64,000 nucleotides of DNA from Massilia sp. YIM B02443 (GCF_030411955.1 NZ_JASNRA010000014.1:1-64000); one strand, 5' to 3'; shown: positions 39,648 through 49,015, counted from the stretch's first letter. The notes: generated by a model from the letters alone, not told the origin. Program-made: numbers and translations.

Positions 39648-42587
39648 ATGTCCAACCTCAAACCCCAGCTGCGCTCCAAGGTGCCGGCCGCCGTGCACTC
39701 GGCCGTCGAGCTGGTGTTAAACATCTTTTCGTTCTACCTGATTCCGCTCGGGATCGGCATCGTGTCGCTGGTCGCGCTGCTGTTCTGGCACGACGAATAC
39801 CGTACAAGCGGCGACGTGCCGCTGGCGATGCACGTCACCGTCGACGAGTCCGCGGTCCTGAACCCGGCCGCCGCGCTGGCCCAGGTGCGCGCGCGTCCGC
39901 TCACCAACGGCCACGACACCCACCTGTCGGAAGCGCCGGTGTGGTTCCTGTTCGAGCCGATGCCGCGTCCCGGCGCCCAGGTGGTCGAATTCCCGTCGCG
40001 CCACGCGCTCGACATCGCCTGCTGGGATGGTGCCACGCTGGCGCCGCTCGGTAGCGCCACCCGCAGCGTGGAACGCGGCGTGCTGCGCGCCGAAAAAGCC
40101 GGCTTCTCGCTGCACGCGGCGCCGCTGCCGCGCCAGCTGCTGTGCCGCGCCGGTTTCGCCGGGCCGGCGCGCCTGGGCGTGCTGCAATGGCCGGCCGACC
40201 AGTTCGCGCTGTCGGTCGAGCAATATCACCGCAAGTCGGGCCTGCTCGACGGCGGCATGATCGTGCTCGCCCTGTTCATCATCATCACCGCCCTGATCAA
40301 CCGCCAGCCGGTGTACGTGCTGTTCGCCGGCTGGCTGATCCTCAACCTGCGCGTGGGCGCGCTGTCGGCCGGCTGGGACATCCAGTGGCTGGGCCAGACC
40401 GTGCCGTCCGACTGGCTGCTGCGCAGCCGCGCGGTGACGATCACCCTGTACGGCATCGCCACCCTGACGCTGTACCAGGCGCTGCTCAAGGAACACCTGG
40501 CCGAGATGCGCTACGCGCTGCCGATGCGCGTCATGCAGTGGCTGTGCATGCCGATGCTGGTGGCGGCCATGCTGCTGCCGTATGGCATGTACCTGCCGCT
40601 GCTGTGGGGCATCCTGGTGTGCTGCTTCTCCCTGATGACGATCGGCCTGTTCAAGATCATCGTCGAATCGCGCACCCGGGTTGCCTCGTGGTTCGCGGCC
40701 TCGTTCGCGGTCACCTTCCTGGCTTCGCTGGCCGAAGTCCTGTCGGCCGCGCTCGGCATGCGCGAGCTGCTGGGCGTGATCAACAGCGTCACCGCCGCGC
40801 TGGCGTCGAGCCTGCTGGCGGCGCTCGCCGTGGCCGAGCAGATGCGCATGGAAACCGAGAAGCGCCAGGCCGCCCAGGAAGAGCTCGAGCACGCCTACCA
40901 GGCGATGCCGGTCGGCCTGTTCACGCTGGATATGTATGGCCACTTCCTGAGCGTCAATCCGGCGCTGCAGAAGATGCTGGGCATGAGTAATTTCATGCCG
41001 GGCCGCACCGCCTGGCGCCAGTTCTTCACCGAAGCGAGCTGGACCAACCTGCACGAGCAGGTGCACGGCAAGGCCGAGGCCGAGATGGAACTGGCCAGCC
41101 GCGACGGCAGCCAGCGCTTTTTGGTGAGCGCCACGCTGGCGCGCGCCCGCATCGAAGGCGTGCTGCAGGACACCACCGAAAAACATAAGGCCACCGAGCA
41201 ACTGCGCTTCATGGCCAACAACGATCCGCTGACCAAGGTCTTCAACCGGCGCGGCATCGAGCGCGAATTCAGCGTCGCCGTCGCCAGCCTGGCGCAGGGG
41301 CGGCCGATGGCGCTGGCCTATGTCGACCTCGATCGTTTCAAGCTGATCAACGACCTGTTCGGCCACGGCGCCGGCGACGAAGTGCTGAAACAGGTGTGCG
41401 AACGGATGGGCGCGATGCTGGCCGGCGGCCAGCAGATCGGCCGCGTCGGCGGCGACGAATTCGTGATCGTGATGCCGGAAACGGCGATCCCGCTGGCCTC
41501 GATCATCTGCCGCGGCATCGTCGACCGCCTCGGCAACACGCCATACCGGGTGGGCGACAAGGCGTTCCACGTGCGCGGCTCGGTCGGCGTGATCGAGGTG
41601 GTGCCGGGCATGCCGATGAAAGATGCGATCTCGACCGCCGACCGCGCCTGCCGCGAAGCCAAGACCGGCTTAGGGGATGGCCTGGTGGTGTACGAGCGCG
41701 GCGCCGACGCCTTCCGCCAGCGCGCCGCCGAGCTGGACCTGGTCGAGCGCCTGTCCGGCCCGCATGCCACCGACAACCTGCTGCTCGAGATGCAGCCGAT
41801 CATGTCGCTGCGCGCGCCGCACGAGTCGCTCAATTTCGAGGTGCTGCTGCGCATGCGCGAGGCCGATGGCCGCGTGATCCCGGCCGGCGCCGTGATCGCC
41901 GCCGCCGAGAAGAGCGGCCGCGCCAGCATGATCGACCGCTGGGTGCTCAATACCACGCTGGCCTGGATCGCCGAGCATGCCGAGCAGCTCGCCAACACGC
42001 GCTTCGTGTGCATGAACCTGTCCGGCGCCTCGCTCAACGACGAGCGCTTCGTGCAGGATACTTTCGACATCCTGGGCCGCTACGTGCACGTGGCCAGCCG
42101 CCTGTGCCTGGAAATCACCGAGAGCGTGGCGCTGCACGACCTGGACAACACGCGCCGCTTCATCGACCAGGTGCGCAGCTTCGGCGTCAAGGTCGCGCTG
42201 GACGACTTCGGCGCCGGCTATACCTCGTTCTCGTACCTGAAGGAATTGCCGGCCGACGTGCTCAAGATCGACGGCAACTTCATCGTCAACATCAATGCGC
42301 ATCCGGCCAACGTGGCGATCGTGGAAGCGATCGTCAGCCTGGCCGGCAACCTGGGCATGAAGACGATCGCCGAATGGGCGGAGGACGCGGCCACCGTGCA
42401 GACGCTGCACGAGATCGGCGTCGACTACGTGCAGGGCTATGTGGTGGCGCGCTCGCAGCCGCCGCAACGCCTGCTTGAGGCGCGCTCGGCGGCCGGCTTC
42501 ATCACCGATCCGGCCTTGCTGGAATTACTGCAGGAACTGGACAATCCGCCGCCGCCGCACCTGGCGAGCGTGACGCAGCTGCACTGA
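39648..42587 (+). CDS. Membrane 7TM-sensor PAS-GGDEF-EAL cyclic-di-GMP protein
   Basis: A 979-residue inner-membrane protein. A first helix (residues about 20-45) is followed by a periplasmic domain of about 150 residues and seven helices up to about residue 400, like 7TMR-DISM sensors. A short coiled coil, a PAS domain (AYQAMPVGLFTLDMYGHFLS), a GGDEF domain with intact GGDEF at 601-605 (DLDRFKLINDLFGHGAGDEV before it) and an EAL domain complete it. The EAL signature is EVL (Glu731), with LCLEITESVA, DDFGAGYTSFSYLKELP and KIDGNFI retained, so a phosphodiesterase remains plausible. ATG 39648 is used as the start; upstream frame is linker. It probably senses an extracellular small ligand and adjusts cyclic di-GMP. 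Confidence 0.9.
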   Translation: MSNLKPQLRSKVPAAVHSAVELVLNIFSFYLIPLGIGIVSLVALLFWHDEYRTSGDVPLAMHVTVDESAVLNPAAALAQVRARPLTNGHDTHLSEAPVWFLFEPMPRPGAQVVEFPSRHALDIACWDGATLAPLGSATRSVERGVLRAEKAGFSLHAAPLPRQLLCRAGFAGPARLGVLQWPADQFALSVEQYHRKSGLLDGGMIVLALFIIITALINRQPVYVLFAGWLILNLRVGALSAGWDIQWLGQTVPSDWLLRSRAVTITLYGIATLTLYQALLKEHLAEMRYALPMRVMQWLCMPMLVAAMLLPYGMYLPLLWGILVCCFSLMTIGLFKIIVESRTRVASWFAASFAVTFLASLAEVLSAALGMRELLGVINSVTAALASSLLAALAVAEQMRMETEKRQAAQEELEHAYQAMPVGLFTLDMYGHFLSVNPALQKMLGMSNFMPGRTAWRQFFTEASWTNLHEQVHGKAEAEMELASRDGSQRFLVSATLARARIEGVLQDTTEKHKATEQLRFMANNDPLTKVFNRRGIEREFSVAVASLAQGRPMALAYVDLDRFKLINDLFGHGAGDEVLKQVCERMGAMLAGGQQIGRVGGDEFVIVMPETAIPLASIICRGIVDRLGNTPYRVGDKAFHVRGSVGVIEVVPGMPMKDAISTADRACREAKTGLGDGLVVYERGADAFRQRAAELDLVERLSGPHATDNLLLEMQPIMSLRAPHESLNFEVLLRMREADGRVIPAGAVIAAAEKSGRASMIDRWVLNTTLAWIAEHAEQLANTRFVCMNLSGASLNDERFVQDTFDILGRYVHVASRLCLEITESVALHDLDNTRRFIDQVRSFGVKVALDDFGAGYTSFSYLKELPADVLKIDGNFIVNINAHPANVAIVEAIVSLAGNLGMKTIAEWAEDAATVQTLHEIGVDYVQGYVVARSQPPQRLLEARSAAGFITDPALLELLQELDNPPPPHLASVTQLH

Positions 42588-42612
42588 ACAGGCGCGCCGC
42601 AGCGGCCTCGGA

Positions 42613-43002
42613 TCAGTCCAGTCCGGCGAGCGCCGTGCGCTGGCCGCCGTCGTCGAGCAGGAACTGGGCGCGCGCGGCCTTGAGCGTGGCGACGTCGCCT
42701 TCCATCGGCTTGGCCACCGCATGCGCGCCGCGCAACGGGGGCGCGCGGCGCTGCAGTTCGCGCGCCGGCGGCAGGTTGGCTTCGTGGCTCACCAGCGGAT
42801 ACGGTGCTACCTGCGTCACGCCGTCGTTGGCCGGCATGCTGGCCATGCGCACGGTGGCGCTGCCGGCCTCGCATTGCTGGTCGGTCAGGGTCACGCGGCC
42901 CGCGCCGTCGATGCACTTGACGATCACGGAATCGGCAAGCACCGCCGGGGCGGAGCAGCTTGCCGCGGCAACCAGGAAAATCTTGCAGAGATGACGCTTC
43001 AT
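42613..43002 (-). CDS. Exported DUF4124-like protein
   Basis: A 129-residue periplasmic protein. The signal peptide ends APAVLADS. It is followed by a DUF4124-like module (VIVKCIDGAGRVTLTDQQCE) whose two Cys probably pair. The rest is low-complexity and Ala/Arg-rich. DUF4124 modules are common, uncharacterised periplasmic units. It converges on the GGDEF/EAL gene, with 25 bases between stops. Confidence 0.7.
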   Translation of the reverse strand: MKRHLCKIFLVAAASCSAPAVLADSVIVKCIDGAGRVTLTDQQCEAGSATVRMASMPANDGVTQVAPYPLVSHEANLPPARELQRRAPPLRGAHAVAKPMEGDVATLKAARAQFLLDDGGQRTALAGLD

Positions 43003-43205
43003 GGTCGACTCCTCGTCGGGGTCTTGTGGGGATGAACCATTGTCTTCTTTGCATCACTTCGCTTCTGTTCGCTGGTTCACAAGTGGCTGTAGTCCAAGAT
43101 GCCGTCGCCGTTACGGACCAGACTGGCTTAGTCGCGGTCTGCCGGGCGACCGACGGGCGCGCCGTGGCATAGAATCGTCGCGTTGATCGTGACGAGGAGA
43201 AACTT

Positions 43206-44201
43206 GTGAAGACAGCCGTGTTCAGTGCGCGCCGCTACGACAAGTCGATGCTGGCGCAAGCCAACGAGGGTGCCGGCCATGAATTGCGTTTCCTGGAAGA
43301 TCGCCTGAGCCCGGCAACCGCGGTCCTGGCCGCGGGTTGCGCGGCGGTGTGCGTATTCGTCAACGACAGCGTCGACGCCGAGGTGCTGGCGCTGCTGGCG
43401 GCGCAGGGTACGCGGCTGGTGGCGACCCGCTCCACCGGCTACAACCACATCGACGTCGGCGCCGCCGGGCGGCTCGGCATCGCGGTGGTGCGCGTCACCG
43501 ACTATTCGCCCCATTCGGTGGCCGAATTCGCGGTCGGCCTGCTGCTGGCGGTGAACCGCAAGATCGCGCGCGCCAGCGTGCGCACGCGCGAAGGCAACTT
43601 CGAACTCGACGGCCTGATGGGCGTCGACCTGCACGGCAAGACCGTCGGCGTGATCGGCACCGGCAAGATCGGCCTGATCTTCGCGCGCATCATGGCCGGC
43701 TTCGGCTGCAGGCTGGTCGGTCACGACCGCTTTCCGACGCCGGCCTTCGAGGCGCTCGGCGGCGCATATATGGATGTGGAGCAACTGCTGGCCTGCAGCG
43801 ACGTGGTGTCGCTGCATTGCCCGCTGTTCGAGGAAACCCACCACATCGTCGGCGCGGAAGCGCTGGCGCGGGTCAAGCGCGGCTGCATCCTGGTCAACAC
43901 CAGCCGCGGCGGCCTGGTCGATACCGAGGCGGCTATTCAGGCGCTCAAGAGCGGGCAGCTGGGCGGGCTGGCGATCGACGTCTACGAGCAGGAAGCCAGC
44001 CTGTTCTTCCAGGACCTGTCGTCGACCGTAATCCTGGACGACGTGATCCAGCGCCTGGTGTCGTTCCCGAACGTGATCGTGACCGGCCACCAGGCCTTCT
44101 TCACGGTGGAGGCGATTGGCCAGATCATGCGCACCACGATCGAGAGCATCAGTGCTTTCGAGCGCGGAGAAGAACTGGTCAACCGCGTGCCGCGCGCGTG
44201 A
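43206..44201 (+). CDS. D-2-hydroxyacid dehydrogenase (D-lactate dehydrogenase type)
   Basis: A 331-residue NAD-dependent D-2-hydroxyacid dehydrogenase. The Rossmann motif is VIGTGKIGLIFARI (residues about 148-161). Catalytic Arg lies in NTSRGGLVDT, Glu in the DVYEQE region, and His in the GHQAFFT segment. Overall it matches fermentative D-LDH (LdhA) proteins, including STGYNHIDV. The start is GTG 43206, preceded by GAGGAGAAA. It is followed 68 bases on by pgeF on the same strand. Likely reaction: pyruvate + NADH to D-lactate in the cytoplasm. Confidence 0.9.
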   Translation: MKTAVFSARRYDKSMLAQANEGAGHELRFLEDRLSPATAVLAAGCAAVCVFVNDSVDAEVLALLAAQGTRLVATRSTGYNHIDVGAAGRLGIAVVRVTDYSPHSVAEFAVGLLLAVNRKIARASVRTREGNFELDGLMGVDLHGKTVGVIGTGKIGLIFARIMAGFGCRLVGHDRFPTPAFEALGGAYMDVEQLLACSDVVSLHCPLFEETHHIVGAEALARVKRGCILVNTSRGGLVDTEAAIQALKSGQLGGLAIDVYEQEASLFFQDLSSTVILDDVIQRLVSFPNVIVTGHQAFFTVEAIGQIMRTTIESISAFERGEELVNRVPRA

Positions 44202-44269
44202 AAGCCGCGGCATCTGGCTGACGCCTGGCGGCGTAGAATGGCGCCTGTCCTCACTACCGCTCGAATACC

Positions 44270-44950
44270 ATGCTCGTCAGTCCCATCCTGGAACGCATCC
44301 CCGGTATCGACCACGGTTTCGGCAACCGCGACGACGACATGACGGCGTCGTTTCCCGACACCTGGCCGACGCGCGCCGTGCAGCACGAGCGCCACGGCAC
44401 CCGCATCGCCATCATCGACCATCCGGGCCAGGATTGCGGCGAGGCGGACGGCATGTTCACCGAACAGTCCGGCGTGCTGCTTACGATCGCGACCGCCGAC
44501 TGCGCGCCGCTGCTGCTGGCGCGCCAGGACGGGGCGGCGGTGGCGGCGCTGCACGCCGGCTGGCGCGGGGCGCACGACGGCATCGTCGACGCGTTCGCGG
44601 CGTTCCTGGCCGGGCTCGGCGAGGCGCCCGCTGACTGGCATGCCGCGATCGGTCCCACCGCCGGCGCCTGCTGCTACGAAGTGTCGCAGAAGGTGATCGA
44701 CGCCTTCCGCGCCCGCTACGACATCGCGCCCGCGCTGCTGGCGCCACGCCCGGGCCGACTGAATCTGGCCGGGGTGGTGCGCTGGCAGCTGGAGCGCGCC
44801 GGTTTCGGCCAGGTCTGGTCGAGCGACACCTGCACGATGTGCGCCACTGGCGACGCCGACGCCGGCGGCTTTGCCTACCACAGCTATCGGCGCGACCGCG
44901 AGACGCGCGCGCCGGGCGTGGACGTGCAGTGGTCGGTCATCGCGCGCTGA
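44270..44950 (+). CDS. pgeF: Purine nucleoside phosphorylase/polyphenol oxidase, YfiH (PgeF) family
   Basis: A 226-residue cytosolic protein of the YfiH/PgeF laccase-fold family, known to act on adenosine/inosine and to edit peptidoglycan precursors carrying the wrong residue. The metal-site residues appear in order: TADCAPLL (Cys), HAGWRGAHDGIVD (His) and the early GFGNRDD. The late SSDTCTMC pair and YRRDRETRAPGVDVQWSVI end are family-typical. The start is ATG 44270. It lies between the D-LDH and PLP-lyase genes, without clear pathway links. Confidence 0.87.
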   Translation: MLVSPILERIPGIDHGFGNRDDDMTASFPDTWPTRAVQHERHGTRIAIIDHPGQDCGEADGMFTEQSGVLLTIATADCAPLLLARQDGAAVAALHAGWRGAHDGIVDAFAAFLAGLGEAPADWHAAIGPTAGACCYEVSQKVIDAFRARYDIAPALLAPRPGRLNLAGVVRWQLERAGFGQVWSSDTCTMCATGDADAGGFAYHSYRRDRETRAPGVDVQWSVIAR

Positions 44951-45068
44951 GTCCTGGAATCCGGGGCGCTGTGGTTTGACGGCCGCTGCGGGCTTGGATA
45001 GTATTTCCGATTCACGACCACTGCCCAGGGCGATCCGCCGGGCGCATTTCACGAGGACTTTCACACCC

Positions 45069-46037
45069 ATGACCACGCCCCAGCTTCCCACTTACGAAGA
45101 CGTCGTCCAGGCGGCAGAGCGCATCGCCGGCGCCGCGCACCGCACCCCGGTGCTGACCTCGCGCACGGTCAACGCCGAATTCGGCGCCGAGGTGTTCTTC
45201 AAGTGCGAGAACATGCAGCGCATGGGCGCTTTCAAATTCCGCGGCGGCTACAACGCGCTGGCGAAGTTCAGCCCCGAGCAGCGCCGCGCCGGCGTGGTCG
45301 CGTTCTCGTCCGGGAACCACGCGCAGGCGGTGGCGCTGTCGGCGTGCCTGCTGGACATGCCGGCCACGATCATCATGCCGCAGGACGCCCCAGCGGCCAA
45401 GGTCGCGGCCACGCGCGGCTACGGCGCCACCGTGGTCACCTACGACCGCTATACCGAGGACCGCGAGCAGATCGGGCGCGAGCTGGCCGAGAAGCACGGG
45501 CTGACCCTGATCCCGCCGTACGACCATGCCGACGTCATCGCCGGGCAGGGCACCGCGGCCAAGGAGCTGTTCGAGGAAGTTGGCGCGCTCGATGCGTTCT
45601 TCGTGTGCTTGGGCGGCGGCGGGCTGCTGTCCGGTTCCGCGCTGGCTACGCGTGCCTTGTCTCCCGATTGCGCGCTGTATGGCGTCGAGCCGGAGGCGGG
45701 CAACGACGGGCAGCAGTCGTTCCGCAAAGGCGAGATCGTGCACATCGACACCCCGCGCACCATCGCCGACGGGGCGCAGACCCAGCACCTGGGACAGCTG
45801 ACGTTCCCGATCATCCGGCGCGACGTGAACGACATCCTGACGGTGACCGACGCGGAGCTGGTGGAATGCATGCGGTTCTTTGCCGAGCGCATGAAGATCG
45901 TGGTGGAGCCGACAGGATGCCTGGGGTTCGCGGCGGCGCGCAAGATGAAGGACGGCTTGAAGGGGAAGAAGATCGGCGTGTTGATCAGCGGTGGGAATAT
46001 CGACCTCGGAAGGTTTGCGAGCCTGATCGCGGGTTGA
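45069..46037 (+). CDS. PLP-dependent threo-3-hydroxyaspartate ammonia-lyase/serine-threonine dehydratase family
   Basis: A 322-residue fold-type II PLP enzyme. The Schiff-base lysine is in GAFKFRGGYNAL (FKFRG), the phosphate loop is GGGGLLSG, SSGNHAQAVAL is the substrate loop, and ISGGNIDLGRF ends the protein. The order and length match threo-3-hydroxy-L-aspartate ammonia-lyases and serine racemases rather than biosynthetic threonine deaminase, as no ACT domain follows. ATG 45069 lies downstream of GAGGA; the longer upstream frame overlaps pgeF. It would convert a 3-hydroxy-amino acid to a 2-oxo acid and ammonia; exact substrate uncertain. Confidence 0.85.
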   Translation: MTTPQLPTYEDVVQAAERIAGAAHRTPVLTSRTVNAEFGAEVFFKCENMQRMGAFKFRGGYNALAKFSPEQRRAGVVAFSSGNHAQAVALSACLLDMPATIIMPQDAPAAKVAATRGYGATVVTYDRYTEDREQIGRELAEKHGLTLIPPYDHADVIAGQGTAAKELFEEVGALDAFFVCLGGGGLLSGSALATRALSPDCALYGVEPEAGNDGQQSFRKGEIVHIDTPRTIADGAQTQHLGQLTFPIIRRDVNDILTVTDAELVECMRFFAERMKIVVEPTGCLGFAAARKMKDGLKGKKIGVLISGGNIDLGRFASLIAG

Positions 46038-46070
46038 TCTGTGGACGATCGCTTAGTACTACCAGCCCGA

Positions 46071-46205
46071 AAACCGTCGTTCCCGCGAAGGCGGGAACCT
46101 AAGTTTATTTGCGTACCACTAACATCCGCTTAAGTGGCTGCATATCGAACTTAGGTTCCCGCCTGCGCGGGAAGTCATTCCTGCCAGTGGCAGGAATGAC
46201 GGTTT
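46071..46205. repeat. Palindromic intergenic repeat, copy 4
   Basis: Arms at 46071-46105 (AAACCGTCGTTCCCGCG..., ACCTAAGTT) and 46147-46205 pair around a related middle (GCGTACCACTAACATCCGCT, AAGTGGCTG). The right arm carries about 20 extra bases that make an additional hairpin, CATTCCTGCC/GGCAGGAATG. It separates convergent PLP-lyase and EnvZ-like genes. Confidence 0.82.
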
Positions 46206-46219
46206 CAAGGCTGGCGGCG

Positions 46220-47602
46220 TTATCCCGCTAGCGGCAACGCTACCTGCAGCATGAACCCGCCCCCGGCGCGGTTGCTCACATCCAGCCCCGCATTGTGGCG
46301 CGTGAGCACCCGCTCCACGATCGCCAGGCCCAGACCCGCCCCATTCGCCTGCCCGCGCGCGCTATCCAGCCGCGTGAAGGGCTTCATCAGCTGCGCGATC
46401 TGGTCCGGCGGCACGCCGACGCCATGGTCGCCGATCTCGATCACGGCGCGCCGCCCATGTCCGGTGGCCTTCACGCGCAGCGCGATGTCGATCTCGGTAT
46501 AGTCCTTGCCCGGCGTGGTGCCGTAGCGGCGCGCGTTCTCGATGATGTTGTTGACCACGCGCCGCAGGTCGGTGGCGTTGCCCAGCACGTGCACGTCGGG
46601 CAGCAGGTCGGTCTTCACGCGCAGGCCCTGGATGCGGCCGGCCTCGCGCGCAACGTCCGACAGCATCTCGGACAGGTTTACCGCCACGAACGTGGCCGCC
46701 TCGGTCGGCTTGGCGTAGTCGAGGAACTGGCCGATGATCGCGTCCATCTGGGCGATGTCCGACTGCATGCCTTCGCGCGCCTCGTTCGACAGATTCGCCA
46801 TCTCCACTTCCAGCCCCATGCGCGCCAGCGGCGTGCGCAGGTCGTGCGAGATGCCGGCCAAAATCACGGCGCGGTCCTTCTCGACCTGGGCCAGGTCTTC
46901 CACCATCTGGTTGAAGCTGCGATTGGCTTCGATGATCTCCTGCGATCCCTTCTCGGGCAGCGGCGCCGGGCGCTCGCCCTTGGCGATCGCGCGCGCGGCG
47001 GCGGTCAGGCGCGCCAGCGGCAGGTTGACCAGGCTCGAGATCAGGGCCGCGCCCAGCACCGACAGCAGTCCCACCACGGTGGCCCAGCCGAGCCACTGCA
47101 CCCGCGTCAGGCCGGCCAGGCGCTCGCGTTCGAGCATCAGCCAGTACTTGTCGTCCTCGATGTTGAAGCTGATGTAGAAGCCCGGCACGCCGTTCACGCC
47201 GCTCGAAAAGCGCGTATCGGGACCGAGCCGCTCGCGCACCATGGCCGCGATCTCGGGCATCAGGGGATTGTGCGGCGGCGGGTCGACCACGTCGCTGTCC
47301 TCCAGCGTGAAGATGCGGATGCCTTCGTTCGACACCAGTTCGAGCAGCAGCTCGCGCCGCAGGTCGGGCGCGGAGTGGGTCAGGGCGGCCTTGGTGATGG
47401 TCACCACCGACACCACCAGCTCGGCGGTCTGCTGCACCTGCGGGCCGCGCTGGAACACGTTGATCATGCCGATCCACGCGCCCATCGACACCGTCGTGAG
47501 CAGCGACATCAGGAAGAAGGTGCGCCAGAACAGGCCGCTCTTGAACCAGGCGAAGCGCACCGCGCGGCGCGCGGCGGCAAAGGGCGCAAACGAGGAAGAC
47601 AC
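46220..47602 (-). CDS. envZ: EnvZ-like osmosensor histidine kinase
   Basis: A 460-residue sensor kinase with helices at about 23-48 and 168-193, a periplasmic loop, and a HAMP segment (LPLARLTAAARAIAKGERPA). The H-box is AGISHDLRTPLARM, typical of EnvZ, followed by the N-box NNIIENARRYG, G1 IGDHGVGVP and G2 GAGLGLAIV. It starts at GTG 47602, overlapping the response-regulator stop by one base (TAGTG). The pair matches beta-proteobacterial OmpR/EnvZ, presumed to answer to osmolarity or envelope state. The end abuts palindromic repeat copy 4. Confidence 0.88.
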   Translation of the reverse strand: MSSSFAPFAAARRAVRFAWFKSGLFWRTFFLMSLLTTVSMGAWIGMINVFQRGPQVQQTAELVVSVVTITKAALTHSAPDLRRELLLELVSNEGIRIFTLEDSDVVDPPPHNPLMPEIAAMVRERLGPDTRFSSGVNGVPGFYISFNIEDDKYWLMLERERLAGLTRVQWLGWATVVGLLSVLGAALISSLVNLPLARLTAAARAIAKGERPAPLPEKGSQEIIEANRSFNQMVEDLAQVEKDRAVILAGISHDLRTPLARMGLEVEMANLSNEAREGMQSDIAQMDAIIGQFLDYAKPTEAATFVAVNLSEMLSDVAREAGRIQGLRVKTDLLPDVHVLGNATDLRRVVNNIIENARRYGTTPGKDYTEIDIALRVKATGHGRRAVIEIGDHGVGVPPDQIAQLMKPFTRLDSARGQANGAGLGLAIVERVLTRHNAGLDVSNRAGGGFMLQVALPLAG

Positions 47603-48366
47603 TAGCGCGGCTGGCCTTCAGGGATGAACACGTAGCCCAGGCCCCAGACGGTCTGGATGTACAGCGGGCTGGATGGATCCGGCTCGATCAGTTTGCGCAG
47701 GCGCGAGATCTGGACGTCGAGCGAGCGGTCGAACACTTCGTATTCGCGGCCACGCGCGAGCTCCATCAATTTTTCGCGCGACAGCGGCTGGCGCGCATGG
47801 CGCGCGAACACCTTCAGCACCGAGAATTCGCCCGTGGTCAGAGGAACGGTTTCGCCGTTCTTCTTGAGCGTGCGCGTGCCCAGGTCGAGCACGAAGTCGC
47901 CGAACTCGAAGGTCTGCGGGGTTTCGGACGGCGCGCCCGGGATCTCGTCCGGGCCCTTGCGGCGCAGCACCGCGCCGATGCGCGCCACCAGCTCGCGCGG
48001 GTTGAACGGTTTCGGCAGGTAGTCGTCGGCGCCCATCTCGAGGCCGACGATGCGGTCGACGTCTTCGCCTTTGGCGGTGAGCATGATGATCGGGGTCTGG
48101 TCGCCGGCGCCGCGCAGCCGGCGGCAGATCGACAGGCCGTCTTCGCCGGGCAGCATCAGATCGAGCACCAGCAGGTCATAGCGTTCGCGCAGCCACAGCT
48201 TGTTCATCGCCGGCGCGCTCTCGGCGGTCACGACCTGGAAACCCTGCTCGGTGAGGTAGCGGCGCAGCAGGTCGCGCAGGCGGACGTCGTCGTCGACGAC
48301 CATGATCTTGGCCGAATGGCCGCCTTGCGCGCCGGGTGTGCCCGTGTTGTTCGAAGTCGGAGTCAT
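47602..48366 (-). CDS. ompR: OmpR-type response regulator
   Basis: A 254-residue response regulator with an extended N-terminus. The receiver has MVVDDDVRLRDLLRRYL, phospho-acceptor Asp69 in LLVLDLMLPGEDG, and LPKPFNPRELVARI. A DNA-binding winged helix follows with LTTGEFSVLKVFARHARQPL, RSLDVQISRLRKLIEPDPS and TVWGLGYVF, which match OmpR closely. It is encoded just before EnvZ in the same operon and is divergent from a small exported protein with a 201-base gap. Confidence 0.92.
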   Translation of the reverse strand: MTPTSNNTGTPGAQGGHSAKIMVVDDDVRLRDLLRRYLTEQGFQVVTAESAPAMNKLWLRERYDLLVLDLMLPGEDGLSICRRLRGAGDQTPIIMLTAKGEDVDRIVGLEMGADDYLPKPFNPRELVARIGAVLRRKGPDEIPGAPSETPQTFEFGDFVLDLGTRTLKKNGETVPLTTGEFSVLKVFARHARQPLSREKLMELARGREYEVFDRSLDVQISRLRKLIEPDPSSPLYIQTVWGLGYVFIPEGQPR

Positions 48367-48567
48367 AAAAACTGTCCAGAATTGTCAGATGAATGTCGCT
48401 ATGGTAACTTCTCTTCGCGTTGGCGTCGGCACGACTGAACCCAGCCATTACAATGTGTTACAAACTTTACCCAATAAGTCTTACTCCGCTCACGGTATGC
48501 ACCTACACTGGCGTCAAGTGATCACCACAGCTTATCTTTTTATAGGGCATCGCGGAAGAGGAACACC

Positions 48568-48960
48568 ATGAACCAAGCGCTCAACGACAACCCAGCAGTA
48601 TCCGGCGCGGCAGCACGCGACGGCCGGCTCGCGCGGCTTGTACGCCTTGGTGTGGTGGCGTGCATGCTGGCGGCGGGCGGCTCGCAGGCGCTGGCCCAGC
48701 AGCAGGATCGCGGCAGCCGGCGCGACGATGCGGCCCAGATGCGCGAACGCTACCAGATGCAGGCGCAAGCCCAGGACGCGCGTTTCGAACAGCGCGCGCA
48801 AGAGATGCGCGACGAGCAGCGCCGCGCCATCGAAGCCCAGCGCGAGTCGATGGGCGGCGAGCGCCGCGGCGGTCGCATGACCCCGGACGAGCGGCGCGAC
48901 CTGCGGCGCCAGATCCGCGAAAGCGGAGCGGACGTCTACCCTAACGCGCAGCGCCGTTGA
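48568..48960 (+). CDS. Small exported Arg/Gln/Glu-rich protein
   Basis: A 130-residue protein with GAGGAACACC before ATG 48568. A signal peptide ends AQALAQ (about residue 44) after a charged N-terminus. The mature part is highly charged and helical (QDARFEQRAQEMRDEQRRAIE), then a disordered GGERRGGRMTPDERRDLRR and YPNAQRR at the end. It is a possible periplasmic coiled coil. It is divergent from ompR and followed by a strong terminator, so it is its own unit and may be an OmpR target. I do not recognise a named family. Confidence 0.7.
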   Translation: MNQALNDNPAVSGAAARDGRLARLVRLGVVACMLAAGGSQALAQQQDRGSRRDDAAQMRERYQMQAQAQDARFEQRAQEMRDEQRRAIEAQRESMGGERRGGRMTPDERRDLRRQIRESGADVYPNAQRR

Positions 48961-48991
48961 AGCGTTGGCAAGCGTTCACTGATCGGAATCG

Positions 48992-49015
48992 ACGGCGCCT
49001 GTGGGCGCCGTTTTT
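48992..49015 (+). terminator. Rho-independent terminator
   Basis: ACGGCGCC TGTG GGCGCCGT followed by TTTTTC, 31 bases after the stop of the small exported protein. It has an eight-base GC stem, a four-base loop and a T tract. Confidence 0.92.

Noticed and set aside
39717..41570. Long minus-strand open frame opposite the GGDEF/EAL gene
   Set aside because: Antisense to conserved transmembrane and GGDEF coding; no ribosome site.
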